Assembly (NCBI GenBank): GCA_024644745.1
Contig: JAHEHF010000036.1
Coordinates: forward strand, 1 to 32,021
Origin: Flavobacteriaceae bacterium
GTDB taxonomy: Bacteria > Bacteroidota > Bacteroidia > Flavobacteriales > Flavobacteriaceae
Direction of reading: 5' to 3'
Length of the DNA: 32,021 nucleotides
The notes beneath the pieces are model-generated. The model had not been told where the DNA came from. It saw nothing but the letters and a program-made list of their open reading frames with translations, and ran no database searches. Position numbers and translations under genes: made by a program. Numbering within the stretch: position 1 is the stretch's first letter; each line of letters begins with the position of its first letter. Below, piece after piece: positions 24,640-32,021 of this stretch.

Positions 24640-25416
24640 TTAAAGATCCTGGGCCCTGGCCACCAATTCGGCAACATCCATCACCTTGATCTTTTCTTTT
24701 TCTTTATTCTTTATCCCGTCGGTCAGCATCGTATTGCAAAAAGGGCATCCCGTGGCAATAATATCTGGATGGGTATCAAGGGCTTCTTCAGTTCTTTCAA
24801 CAAAAATTTCCTTATCTCCTTTTTCTGCCTCCTTGAACATCTGTGCGCCTCCTGCCCCACAACATAAACCATTCGATTTACATCGTTTCATCTCTACCAA
24901 TTCAAGCTCGAGTTTCTCGATCAGGTCTCTCGGTGCCTCATAAACATCATTGGCCCTGCCCAGGTAGCACGGATCGTGAAAAGTGATGCGCTTTCCTTTG
25001 TAAAAACCACCTTCGATGCTTATTCTTCCTTCTTCAAGCAAACTTTTTAAAAACTGTGTATGATGCATCACTTCATAAGTTCCTCCCAATTCGGGATACT
25101 CATTTTTTAAAGTATTAAAGCAATGCGGACAAGTTGTCACGATCTTTTTAATTTCATAAGCATTCAGTACTTCAATATTTGTCACTGCCTGCATCTGAAA
25201 CAAAAATTCGTTTCCTGCTCTTTTCGCCGGATCACCGGTACAGCTTTCTTCAGAACCCAAAACCGCAAAATCAACTTTTGCAGCGATCAGGATTTTCGCG
25301 AATGCCTTGGTAATTTTTTTGGCCCTGTCGTCAAAACTACCTGCACAACCAACCCAAAACAACACGTCAGGAGCCTTTCCTTCTGCCATTTTTTGGGCCA
25401 TTGTTGGTATTTCCAT
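24640..25416 (-). CDS. CCG-domain (HdrB-like) Fe-S oxidoreductase subunit
   Basis: A 258-residue cytoplasmic protein with two cysteine-rich CCG domains (DUF224). Domain 1 is C24...C59...C96-P-H-C99, where the usual Cys-Cys pair is reduced to S58-C59. Domain 2 is C150...C185-C186-G...C224-P-F-C227 and is complete. In heterodisulfide reductase B, LutA and GlcF these domains hold non-cubane or [4Fe-4S] clusters that pass electrons to or from a disulfide or hydroxyacid. It is 62 bp after the membrane Fe-S gene, its evident partner. The physiological substrate is unknown. An internal ATG at codon 6 is an alternative start. Confidence 0.92.
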   Translation of the reverse strand: MEIPTMAQKMAEGKAPDVLFWVGCAGSFDDRAKKITKAFAKILIAAKVDFAVLGSEESCTGDPAKRAGNEFLFQMQAVTNIEVLNAYEIKKIVTTCPHCFNTLKNEYPELGGTYEVMHHTQFLKSLLEEGRISIEGGFYKGKRITFHDPCYLGRANDVYEAPRDLIEKLELELVEMKRCKSNGLCCGAGGAQMFKEAEKGDKEIFVERTEEALDTHPDIIATGCPFCNTMLTDGIKNKEKEKIKVMDVAELVARAQDL

Positions 25417-25478
25417 ACTAAATTAATTTAAATATTTAATAAATTTTAATTTTGCGTCTGTTTTTTATCCCGATTTTT

Positions 25479-26804
25479 TTATTCATCCTTCCAGTTCAAC
25501 CTGTCCATTTGGTTGTAGGGCCATGGTGCCCCGTTATTTTCTATATTGCTCATCATCACGTTCAATTCCTGTGGTCCCGCAGAATTTTCCATCACGAGAT
25601 ACCTCCTAAGATCAATAATGATCGAAAGGGGGTCAATCGCAACCGGACATTCTGTAACACAGGCATTACAACTCGTGCATGCCCAAATCTCCTCTTCTGA
25701 GATATACGATAATAAGGACTTTCCGTCACCTTGCTCTTTAAATGTTGCCTCATCCTTGTCATCTATAAATTTACTGACTTCCTCTAACCTGTCACGGGTC
25801 TTCATCATAATGGCCCTTGGAGACAATTCCTTACCGGTTTGATTCGCCGGACAAACAGAAGTACATCTTCCACATTCTGTACAAGTGTATGCATTCATCA
25901 GTTGTACCCAGTTCAGGTCGGCAATATCACTGGCTCCAAATTTTTCCACCACCTCTTCACTCTCCTCAGGTGCTGCATATGGATCCGCATTCGGATCCAT
26001 CATCAATTTCACTTCTTTTTGCACCGATTCCAGGTTGTCCAGTTTGCCCTGTGGCGCAAGGTTCCCGTAAAAAGTATTAGGAAAAGCGAGCAAAATGTGC
26101 AAATGCTTGGAATAATAAAGATAGTTCAGAAAAATCAGAATTCCGATGATATGCAACCACCAGGCACCCCTTTCAATATAAAACAGTATCAATTCATTTT
26201 GAGGTAATACCCCTGACAAATATTGACTCACAGGAAAACTTCCTGCCGTTGCATAATGTATGGCCCCGATTTGCTGCAAGGCATGGTCAGCGCCGTTCAT
26301 CAATAGAAAGAGCCCCATAAGTACCATTTCAAAATAAAGAATATTCAGCGCATCATTCTTGGGCCAGCTTGTCATTTCTTTGTTCCAGAAGCGAGGGATC
26401 TTCAATACCATTCTCCTTATCCAGAAAATAACAACAGAGACCAGAACCAAAAAGGCAAGTATTTCAAATGAAGCTATCAGGACATCATATAAGCCCCCTG
26501 CAAAAGCAAATACCCTGTGCGTACCCAGCACTCCATCAATAATAATCTCAAGAACCTCGATATTGATGATCACGAAACCCACATATACCAAAATGTGTAA
26601 AACACCGGCAACGGGTCTGCGGACCATTTTGCTTTGACCCAGGGCTATTAGACCCATTTGTTTCCACCTTTCAGACTTCTTGTCATTTCTGTCAATATCC
26701 CTGCCCAGCATTATATTCCGCCTTAATTTTTTAATGTTGCGGATAAATAAACCAATCCCAGTTGCAAGCAGGATGACAAAGAGAATATTGGGCAAATAAG
26801 ACAT
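25479..26804 (-). CDS. NarI/HdrE-like membrane protein fused to a 2[4Fe-4S] ferredoxin domain
   Basis: A 441-residue inner-membrane redox protein. Residues 1-240 hold about six hydrophobic helices resembling the NarI/DsrM/HdrE cytochrome b family; H70, H218, H234 and H236 are candidate heme ligands. The soluble C-terminal part carries C308-C311-C314-C318 (CTECGRCTSVCP) and C376-C379-C382-C386 (CTSCNACVTECP) for two [4Fe-4S] clusters. Together with the next CCG gene it forms an HdrDE/DsrMK-like module, probably exchanging electrons with menaquinol. The ATG at 26804 is preferred, because the alternative TTG (26816) lies inside the candidate -7 box. Confidence 0.9.
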   Translation of the reverse strand: MSYLPNILFVILLATGIGLFIRNIKKLRRNIMLGRDIDRNDKKSERWKQMGLIALGQSKMVRRPVAGVLHILVYVGFVIINIEVLEIIIDGVLGTHRVFAFAGGLYDVLIASFEILAFLVLVSVVIFWIRRMVLKIPRFWNKEMTSWPKNDALNILYFEMVLMGLFLLMNGADHALQQIGAIHYATAGSFPVSQYLSGVLPQNELILFYIERGAWWLHIIGILIFLNYLYYSKHLHILLAFPNTFYGNLAPQGKLDNLESVQKEVKLMMDPNADPYAAPEESEEVVEKFGASDIADLNWVQLMNAYTCTECGRCTSVCPANQTGKELSPRAIMMKTRDRLEEVSKFIDDKDEATFKEQGDGKSLLSYISEEEIWACTSCNACVTECPVAIDPLSIIIDLRRYLVMENSAGPQELNVMMSNIENNGAPWPYNQMDRLNWKDE

Positions 26805-26813
26805 AGGATACAA

Positions 26814-26821
26814 CAAATTTA
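26814..26821 (-). promoter_or_regulatory. -7 element before the membrane Fe-S gene
   Basis: The minus strand reads TAAATTTG, ending nine bases before the ATG at 26804, which would give an almost leaderless message. A second TAAATTTG lies at 26902-26895. Neither has an evident -33 partner. They may give the Fe-S/menA genes transcription independent of the amidase/mlaD genes. Confidence 0.35.
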
Positions 26822-26916
26822 ATTCGTCCGGTATCGAAGATGAAAAGGCTTCAATTCAATAATAAAAGTAAATAATCTCCTCAGGAGAAGAAGACAAATT
26901 TATTACAAGTTATCAA

Positions 26917-27861
26917 CTACTCTTTCACTGGTTCCTCATAAGGTTTTTCCTTTTTCCCGAATACAGAAAGATGAACAAATCGCTTTGGATGCAGCTTGAC
27001 CTCTCTGAGCAATTCTTCCAGTTCTTTGGAGGCATTTGTGAGATTGTTATACAATTCTTCATCCTGCATAAGCTTGCCCATGGTGCCATTACCCGTCTTG
27101 ACGCTGTCGAGGATCACATTAAAACTCTCCAGGGAATACTGCAATTCTGCAACCGCCTCCCCGATATTCACTGCCTTTATCGAATCGGAGATCTCAGAAA
27201 AATTGTACATGGCCTTATTGGCATTGTCAATGATACTGTCAAGCTTTCCATCTTCCTGGGCAATCGATTCTATATATCCAGCAGTTTGCTTCAGCCTTTT
27301 CAAAATACTGTTGAGGCTTTCCAGGGATTCTTTGATATTGTTCTGATTCTGTGCATCCATAAGACTGTTTATATTCTGCATCACAGAATCTGTATGCACA
27401 ACAAAACTCTCCACTTTTGACTGAAGGGGTGCAATCTGCTCATTGATCATGCCAATGATTCCGGAATCAACTTCTCCAATGAGGGTATCGCCGTTTTTTG
27501 CAATCGCATCCTCATCAAGCGCAATATTGATCTTCAGGGATTTTCCACTGATGAAATCCGGGCTGTAGATCTGAGCAATGCTGTTTACCGAGAACTGAAT
27601 GTCATCGGTAAGATTGAGATGCGCTACAAGAATGCCCTTTTTCTGAGGATGGAATGTGATCTCGGATACAGATCCAACCTTAAGCCCGTTTATTGTTATC
27701 GGGCTTTTAGGAGCCAGCCCCTGAACATTACTGTATTCGGCATAAAAGGTTCTGGTCTTGTCGTAAAGATTTCTGTTTTTTAAAAAATTAAAACCCCAAA
27801 AAGACAAGGCTATAATGATTAAAACAATAACTCCGGTTTTTAATTCTCTTGTAACGGTCAA
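26917..27861 (-). CDS. MlaD/MCE-domain lipid transport protein
   Basis: A 314-residue membrane-anchored periplasmic protein. One transmembrane helix at 11-27 (VIVLIIIALSFWGFNFL) is followed by the MCE domain at about 37-115 (FYAEYSNVQGLAPKSPITINGLKVGSV). A long helical region then runs from 140 to 300 with heptad-like character. MCE proteins form hexameric rings or tunnels that carry phospholipids between inner and outer membranes. The only normal start codon is TTG at 27861; the next in-frame upstream stop is close and no ATG is near. The partner ATPase and permease are not in this window. It is 129 bp downstream of the amidase gene. Confidence 0.92.
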   Translation of the reverse strand: MTVTRELKTGVIVLIIIALSFWGFNFLKNRNLYDKTRTFYAEYSNVQGLAPKSPITINGLKVGSVSEITFHPQKKGILVAHLNLTDDIQFSVNSIAQIYSPDFISGKSLKINIALDEDAIAKNGDTLIGEVDSGIIGMINEQIAPLQSKVESFVVHTDSVMQNINSLMDAQNQNNIKESLESLNSILKRLKQTAGYIESIAQEDGKLDSIIDNANKAMYNFSEISDSIKAVNIGEAVAELQYSLESFNVILDSVKTGNGTMGKLMQDEELYNNLTNASKELEELLREVKLHPKRFVHLSVFGKKEKPYEEPVKE

Positions 27862-27990
27862 AATATCTTTTTAGTTAAACAATATTACTAAATATTTTTC
27901 TGTAAAAATGAATTGAGATCATTTCTTTTCAGTGACATTTCATTAAACCCCTGAAGCCATACCATTCGATTTATGAAGCTTTTCTCTTCT

Positions 27991-29091
27991 TTACTTTTTG
28001 ATAATGTCTGTCAATGCAACGCGAACTTCATTCTTAAAAGCAATGACAAAGGCTGAAGCAAACCCTGCTTTTCGAGCTTCTTTCTGCACCTCCAGGATCT
28101 TGTCATAATCTGACGACCTGCCGTAATAATATTTATAGGTACCCTGTATCCTGTCTCTCTCAACGCCTTTGAGGCCTTTGAAATTATATGGTTTTGGATC
28201 GAGTTTTTTCTTTCCTGATGCGATCTGAACTTTAAAATCAACTCCGGGATAAACTCTTGCCTGGGTCATGTCTTCAGGTACCGGTTGCTCTTCAACAACC
28301 AGGTTTTCATCAAGGTTCTTTTTGTACCTTTTGATCGCCCCGTAAATAGCCTCTGCTATTTTATTCTGGCCACTCTTGGAATTCAAAAATGCACCCTCGC
28401 TCTTATTTGTGATAAACCCTGTTTCAATCAATACACTGGGCATATAGGTTTGGTGCAGTACCACAAATCCCGCCTGTTTAACACCCCTGTCGGTCCTTTT
28501 GAGGTCTTCCCTGAAATTATCCTGAATGTGACTGGCCAAAAACAGGCTCTGGTCAAGAAAATCTTCCTGCATCAGTGTCATTCCGATGACGGCTTCCGGG
28601 GAATTAGGATCAAACCCTTCATATTTTTCTTCATAATTGTCTTCCAGAAAGATCACTGAGTTCTCGTGTTTGGCCACTTCAAAATTTTGTTTATTGGCAT
28701 GTAACCCCAATACATAGGTTTCAGTTCCGTCGGCCTGCGTATGAAAAGCATTACAATGCACAGAAACGAAAAGATCCGCATCTGCCTCATTGGCAATTCG
28801 CCCCCGTTCTTTCAGATCTACAAATACATCCTTGTCACGGGTATAAATCACTTCAATATCATCAATGGCATCCAGTTTCTTGCCCAATTGCAATACGATG
28901 CTCAATGCGATATCCTTTTCACTGTAATTCTTGGCAGGCCTTCCCGGATCCTTTCCTCCATGACCCGCATCAAGAACCACTTTAAAATCAGTTTGACCAT
29001 AAATTTGCACCTGAAATAAAAACAACAAAAGTGAACAAATCATCACCATCCGACCCGAAATAAAACCACTATTCTTTTCTTTATTTATCAT
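27991..29091 (-). CDS. N-acetylmuramoyl-L-alanine amidase with SPOR-like tail
   Basis: A 366-residue exported amidase of the Amidase_3 (AmiC/CwlM) family, which cuts the bond between MurNAc and the stem peptide. The signal peptide is about 1-33 (...QIYGQ). Zn ligands are H44 (LDAGHGG), E58 (SEKD) and H112 (SVHCNA); the catalytic Glu is E223 (LIETGF). An insertion at about 130-190 may regulate access to the active site, as in other AmiC-type enzymes. The C-terminal part (about 285-362, DFKVQIASG, YKYYYG, KAGFASAFVIAF) is SPOR-like. It is divergent from lptD and first in the minus-strand envelope/redox gene run. Confidence 0.95.
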   Translation of the reverse strand: MINKEKNSGFISGRMVMICSLLLFLFQVQIYGQTDFKVVLDAGHGGKDPGRPAKNYSEKDIALSIVLQLGKKLDAIDDIEVIYTRDKDVFVDLKERGRIANEADADLFVSVHCNAFHTQADGTETYVLGLHANKQNFEVAKHENSVIFLEDNYEEKYEGFDPNSPEAVIGMTLMQEDFLDQSLFLASHIQDNFREDLKRTDRGVKQAGFVVLHQTYMPSVLIETGFITNKSEGAFLNSKSGQNKIAEAIYGAIKRYKKNLDENLVVEEQPVPEDMTQARVYPGVDFKVQIASGKKKLDPKPYNFKGLKGVERDRIQGTYKYYYGRSSDYDKILEVQKEARKAGFASAFVIAFKNEVRVALTDIIKK

Positions 29092-29147
29092 CCTTTTTAC
29101 CCTTCTAGTTTTTCGATTATATTTTTATACCACTGAAAAAATATATG

Positions 29148-29155
29148 TAAGTTTG
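29148..29155 (+). promoter_or_regulatory. -7 element of the lptD promoter
   Basis: TAAGTTTG fully matches TAnnTTTG. Transcription would begin near 29162, about 40 bases before the TTG at 29202 and about six before the out-of-frame ATG at 29168. No -33 TTG is evident. Confidence 0.45.
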
Positions 29156-29201
29156 TAAATCAAAAAAATGTCATTTTTTTACAAAAATACTATTTATAGC
29201 A

Positions 29202-31865
29202 TTGTATACAAATTTAAGATACTTACTTTTCTTTATCCTATTTTTTTGTTTTGTACATCAAGAGGCAATTGGTCAAAAAAAACAAAATAAAGATAATGTA
29301 GACGACGATATAAGTAGAACAGACAGTTTGAGGGTTATTCCGGGCCTTAATCCTGATTTTACGGTTATTGATACGGTAAAAACCGACAGTGTTCAAATCA
29401 CACCAGAATATCTTGAAGACAATATCATCCACAAGGCGAAAGATTATATTTCCAATGATTTTATCAACCAGAAGGCTACCTTGTACAATGAAGCCGAACT
29501 GTACTTTCAGGACATTGAACTAAAAGCTGGCAAAATCATCATTGACTACAAGAACAGTCTGGCAACGGCCACCGGTATCTTTGACACGGCAGGAGTTTAT
29601 GTTCAGCTGCCTGAATTCAAACAAGGACAGCAACAATCTGTGCAGGATTCCCTGATCTATAATTTTGAGAATGAAAAAGCCATTATTTACAATTCCAAAA
29701 CAGAACAGCAGGGCATGATCATTAGGGGTGACATCACTAAAAAAGAAAATGACAGTACCTTTTATATCAACCGGGCGCGTTTTACCACATCCCAAAAAGA
29801 AAATCCCGATTATTACGTCCAGACCAATAACATCAAAATTGTTCCGGACAGTAAGATTGTGGGAGGTATGAGCAACCTGGTGATTGCCGATGTTCCCACG
29901 CCTTTGGTACTTCCGTTCTTTTATTCACCGCTTACCTCCGGAAGAGCCTCCGGTTTTGTAATTCCCACCTGGGGGCAAAATAACAATCAGGGTTACTTTC
30001 TTCAGAACGGGGGATACTATTTTGCGGTGAACGATTATCTCGACCTGGCCATTCTCGGAGATATTTACACCAACGGAAGCTGGGGACTGCGAGCCGAGTC
30101 TAACTATGCTTTGCGCTATAAGTTCACCGGGAGTTTCAGTTTTAGGTATGAAAATCTGATCAACAGCCAAAAAGGTTTTCCAGATTACAGCAAGGCAACG
30201 AATTTCTTTATTCGCTGGACGCACAGCCAGTCGGCTCAGACCAATCCGAATTCGAGATTTTCGGCCTCCGTGAATTTTGGTAGCAGCAGTTTTTTTACAG
30301 AATCGATCAATGAATCAAGCTCTCCTTATTACCTGACAAATACCTTTGCATCTTCGGTGTCCTATTACAAAAAATTTGTAGGAACACCATTCAACATGAA
30401 TGCATCGATGACCCATACACAAAACACAAAAACGGAATCCATAGATATGAGTTTGCCTTCTCTTGTTGTCAATATGGACAGAATTTATCCCTTTGCGCCA
30501 AAAGTGGGTGCCAAGAAAAACCCCATACAGAACATAGGGATCAATTACTCCATGAATGCCCAAAACAGGATTTCAACCACTGATGAGGATTTCGGAACAT
30601 CAAAAATGTTTGAGCAGGCCCGAACGGGAATCAAACACGATGTGTCAATGAGCACCAATGCCAAGGTTTTGAAATTTATAAGTCTGGCTCCCACAGCAAT
30701 TTATCGTGATGTCTGGTATTTTAAAACAATCGATAAATACTGGGACGAAGACAGCAATGAGGTCATTACCGATACGATCAGCGGATTTGATTCCTTTAGA
30801 GAATATTCGGGTGGGGTATCGGCCAGTACCACAGTTTACGGGCTTCTCAATTTTAAAAAAGGAAAATTACAGGCACTGAGACACGTCATGCGACCTTCTG
30901 TCTCTTACAGCTACAGGCCTGATTTCAGCGAATATTATGATGAATATCAAGCCAGCATAGATCCTGATGACACAAGAGAATACACAAGGTTTCAAAATGG
31001 GATCTACGGATCTCCCTCAAAGGGATTGTCAAGCAGCATTGGGATGTCACTTAACAACACACTTGAGGCCAAGATGGCTCCAAAAGAAGATTCGGAAGAT
31101 GATGAGCCGCGAAAAATAAAAATCCTAAACAACCTTAATTTCTCTACCAGCTATAATATGGCAGCAGATTCTCTGAAATGGAGCCCTTTGAGGATGACTG
31201 CCGGTACTCAAATGCTGAAGAACAAATTGAATGTCAATTTAGCTGCTGCCATGGACCCATACGCACTCAACGCGAACGGAACGAGGATCAACGAATTCAA
31301 TATCAACAACGGCGGTAGTTTGCTCAGACTGACCAACGCGAATTTCACAGCAAATTATTCCATTTCAAGTGCTGATCTGGAAAAAGAAAAAAAAGGTGGA
31401 GGCTCATCCACAGCAGGAGATTCAGGTGCAGGAAGTGCCGATAATATGTTTGGCCAAAGTTTGATGGACAGGAATCAACAGATCAATACGGATGAGGAAA
31501 AAGTCAAATCTGCAACCCTTTATCAAACCGCAATGCCATGGGACCTAAAAATAAGGTATTCCCTGACCTACAACAACGCACGGGCTCAGAGTGAGATCAC
31601 TACAAATTCCATTCAGGTTTCAGGAAACCTTGAATTCAGTCCGAAATGGAGGGTAGGAGTCTCCTCGGGTTACGATATGAAGAATAAGGGAATTACCTAT
31701 ACGCAACTCAGATTTGAAAGGGATCTCGACAGCTGGAGATTCAGCTTCAACTGGGTACCATTTGGTGACAGGGCTACTTATTACTTCTTTATTGGTATCA
31801 AATCAGGTCCGCTGAGCGATCTGAAATATGATCAAAGAAAAGTGCCGGACAGAAGATTGTTCTGA
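29202..31865 (+). CDS. lptD: LptD-like LPS assembly outer-membrane protein
   Basis: An 887-residue outer-membrane protein of the LptD/OstA family, which inserts lipopolysaccharide into the outer leaflet. In order: signal peptide 1-25 (...HQEAIGQ), an OstA-like N-terminal beta domain (about 85-230, ATLYNEAELYFQDIELKAG), then a large beta-barrel. VPTPLVLPFFYSPLTSGRASG at the junction is an LptD hallmark. A Gly/Ser-rich loop lies near 735-755. The only conventional in-frame start is the TTG at 29202; the true start is uncertain because an ATG at 29168 followed by T7 is one base out of frame. RidA follows 55 bp downstream. Confidence 0.92.
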   Translation: MYTNLRYLLFFILFFCFVHQEAIGQKKQNKDNVDDDISRTDSLRVIPGLNPDFTVIDTVKTDSVQITPEYLEDNIIHKAKDYISNDFINQKATLYNEAELYFQDIELKAGKIIIDYKNSLATATGIFDTAGVYVQLPEFKQGQQQSVQDSLIYNFENEKAIIYNSKTEQQGMIIRGDITKKENDSTFYINRARFTTSQKENPDYYVQTNNIKIVPDSKIVGGMSNLVIADVPTPLVLPFFYSPLTSGRASGFVIPTWGQNNNQGYFLQNGGYYFAVNDYLDLAILGDIYTNGSWGLRAESNYALRYKFTGSFSFRYENLINSQKGFPDYSKATNFFIRWTHSQSAQTNPNSRFSASVNFGSSSFFTESINESSSPYYLTNTFASSVSYYKKFVGTPFNMNASMTHTQNTKTESIDMSLPSLVVNMDRIYPFAPKVGAKKNPIQNIGINYSMNAQNRISTTDEDFGTSKMFEQARTGIKHDVSMSTNAKVLKFISLAPTAIYRDVWYFKTIDKYWDEDSNEVITDTISGFDSFREYSGGVSASTTVYGLLNFKKGKLQALRHVMRPSVSYSYRPDFSEYYDEYQASIDPDDTREYTRFQNGIYGSPSKGLSSSIGMSLNNTLEAKMAPKEDSEDDEPRKIKILNNLNFSTSYNMAADSLKWSPLRMTAGTQMLKNKLNVNLAAAMDPYALNANGTRINEFNINNGGSLLRLTNANFTANYSISSADLEKEKKGGGSSTAGDSGAGSADNMFGQSLMDRNQQINTDEEKVKSATLYQTAMPWDLKIRYSLTYNNARAQSEITTNSIQVSGNLEFSPKWRVGVSSGYDMKNKGITYTQLRFERDLDSWRFSFNWVPFGDRATYYFFIGIKSGPLSDLKYDQRKVPDRRLF

Positions 31866-31887
31866 TTTTATACAGTTCTTAACTTTA
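31857..31887 (+). promoter_or_regulatory. Candidate promoter of the RidA gene
   Basis: TTG (31857-31859), 20-base spacer and TAACTTTA (31880-31887), one mismatch to TAnnTTTG, 33 bases before the RidA ATG. It overlaps the last codons of lptD. Confidence 0.35.
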
Positions 31888-31920
31888 ACAAATTTAAATC
31901 CGCAAGCAAAATCAAATCTT

Positions 31921-32021
31921 ATGAAAAAAATAATCGAGACCACAAATGCCCCTGCTCCTATCGGGCCTTACAGCCAGGCTGTAAAATTTAATGATACGCT
32001 GTACACCTCGGGTCAGATCGG
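31921..32021 (+). CDS. ridA: RidA/YjgF-family protein, N-terminal part
   Basis: The ATG at 31921 opens a frame to the right edge, giving 33 residues. KIIETTNAPAPIGPYSQAVK followed by LYTSGQ is the strongly conserved start of RidA enamine/imine deaminases. These hydrolyse reactive 2-aminoacrylate and related intermediates released by PLP enzymes. Cytoplasmic by family; the conserved Arg near residue 105 is outside the window. It lies 55 bp downstream of lptD on the same strand. Confidence 0.9.
   Translation, partial: MKKIIETTNAPAPIGPYSQAVKFNDTLYTSGQI

Noticed and set aside
26876-26888. Small hairpin TCTCC-TCA-GGAGA between mlaD and the membrane Fe-S gene.
   Set aside because: A five-base-pair stem with a broken T-tract is too weak to call an intrinsic terminator.

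Overview
The window looks like chromosomal DNA of a marine or aquatic member of the Bacteroidota, most likely a Flavobacteriaceae relative. The grounds are a large TonB-dependent receptor with a carboxypeptidase-D-like plug extension, menaquinone synthesis (MenA), a Bacteroidota-style LptD/MlaD/amidase envelope cluster, several sulfatases, signal peptides ending in ...SQ or ...GQ, almost no Shine-Dalgarno sequences, and repeated TAnnTTTG -7 promoter elements. No rRNA, tRNA, CRISPR, IS element or prophage was seen. Both ends cut genes: a serine hydrolase at the left and a RidA protein at the right.

Layout. Positions 1-7100 (minus strand) hold accessory metabolic genes: serine hydrolase, GNAT acetyltransferase, a translationally overlapped CDGSH Fe-S protein and RlpA-like protein, a secreted EEP-family hydrolase, an NmrA-like oxidoreductase, small membrane and VOC proteins, a secreted P1 (DmpA-type) peptidase and an internally duplicated C_GCAxxG_C_C protein. 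Positions 7200-10340 hold a bicarbonate module: SulP transporter plus beta-carbonic anhydrase with a clear terminator, divergent from a TetR regulator. Positions 10500-18570 form a galactose/sulfated-sugar module: galactokinase and an SGLT-type Na+/galactose symporter (plus), two sulfatases in one operon (minus), and a divergent third sulfatase carrying a discoidin-like C-terminal module. Positions 18600-20180 (minus) hold VOC, SRPBCC and UPF0173 metallo-hydrolase genes.

Positions 20290-23030 carry a likely copper-uptake operon: a small Cys-containing membrane protein (CNGKC motif) followed by an OprC/NosA-like TonB receptor with a CxxxM site. A 14-bp perfect palindrome sits just upstream of its -7 element. 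From 29091 down to 23092 the genes run amidase, MlaD, a NarI/HdrE-like membrane Fe-S protein, an HdrB-like CCG protein, a SPOR-like membrane protein and MenA, so envelope maintenance genes are interleaved with a menaquinone-linked redox module. Divergently, LptD and then RidA follow on the plus strand.

As inference, the galactose module would strip sulfate from galactose-containing glycans outside the cytoplasm, import free galactose with Na+, and phosphorylate it. No SusCD pair, glycoside hydrolase, sulfatase-maturing enzyme or other Leloir gene is present here, so depolymerisation and the rest of the pathway must be encoded elsewhere.
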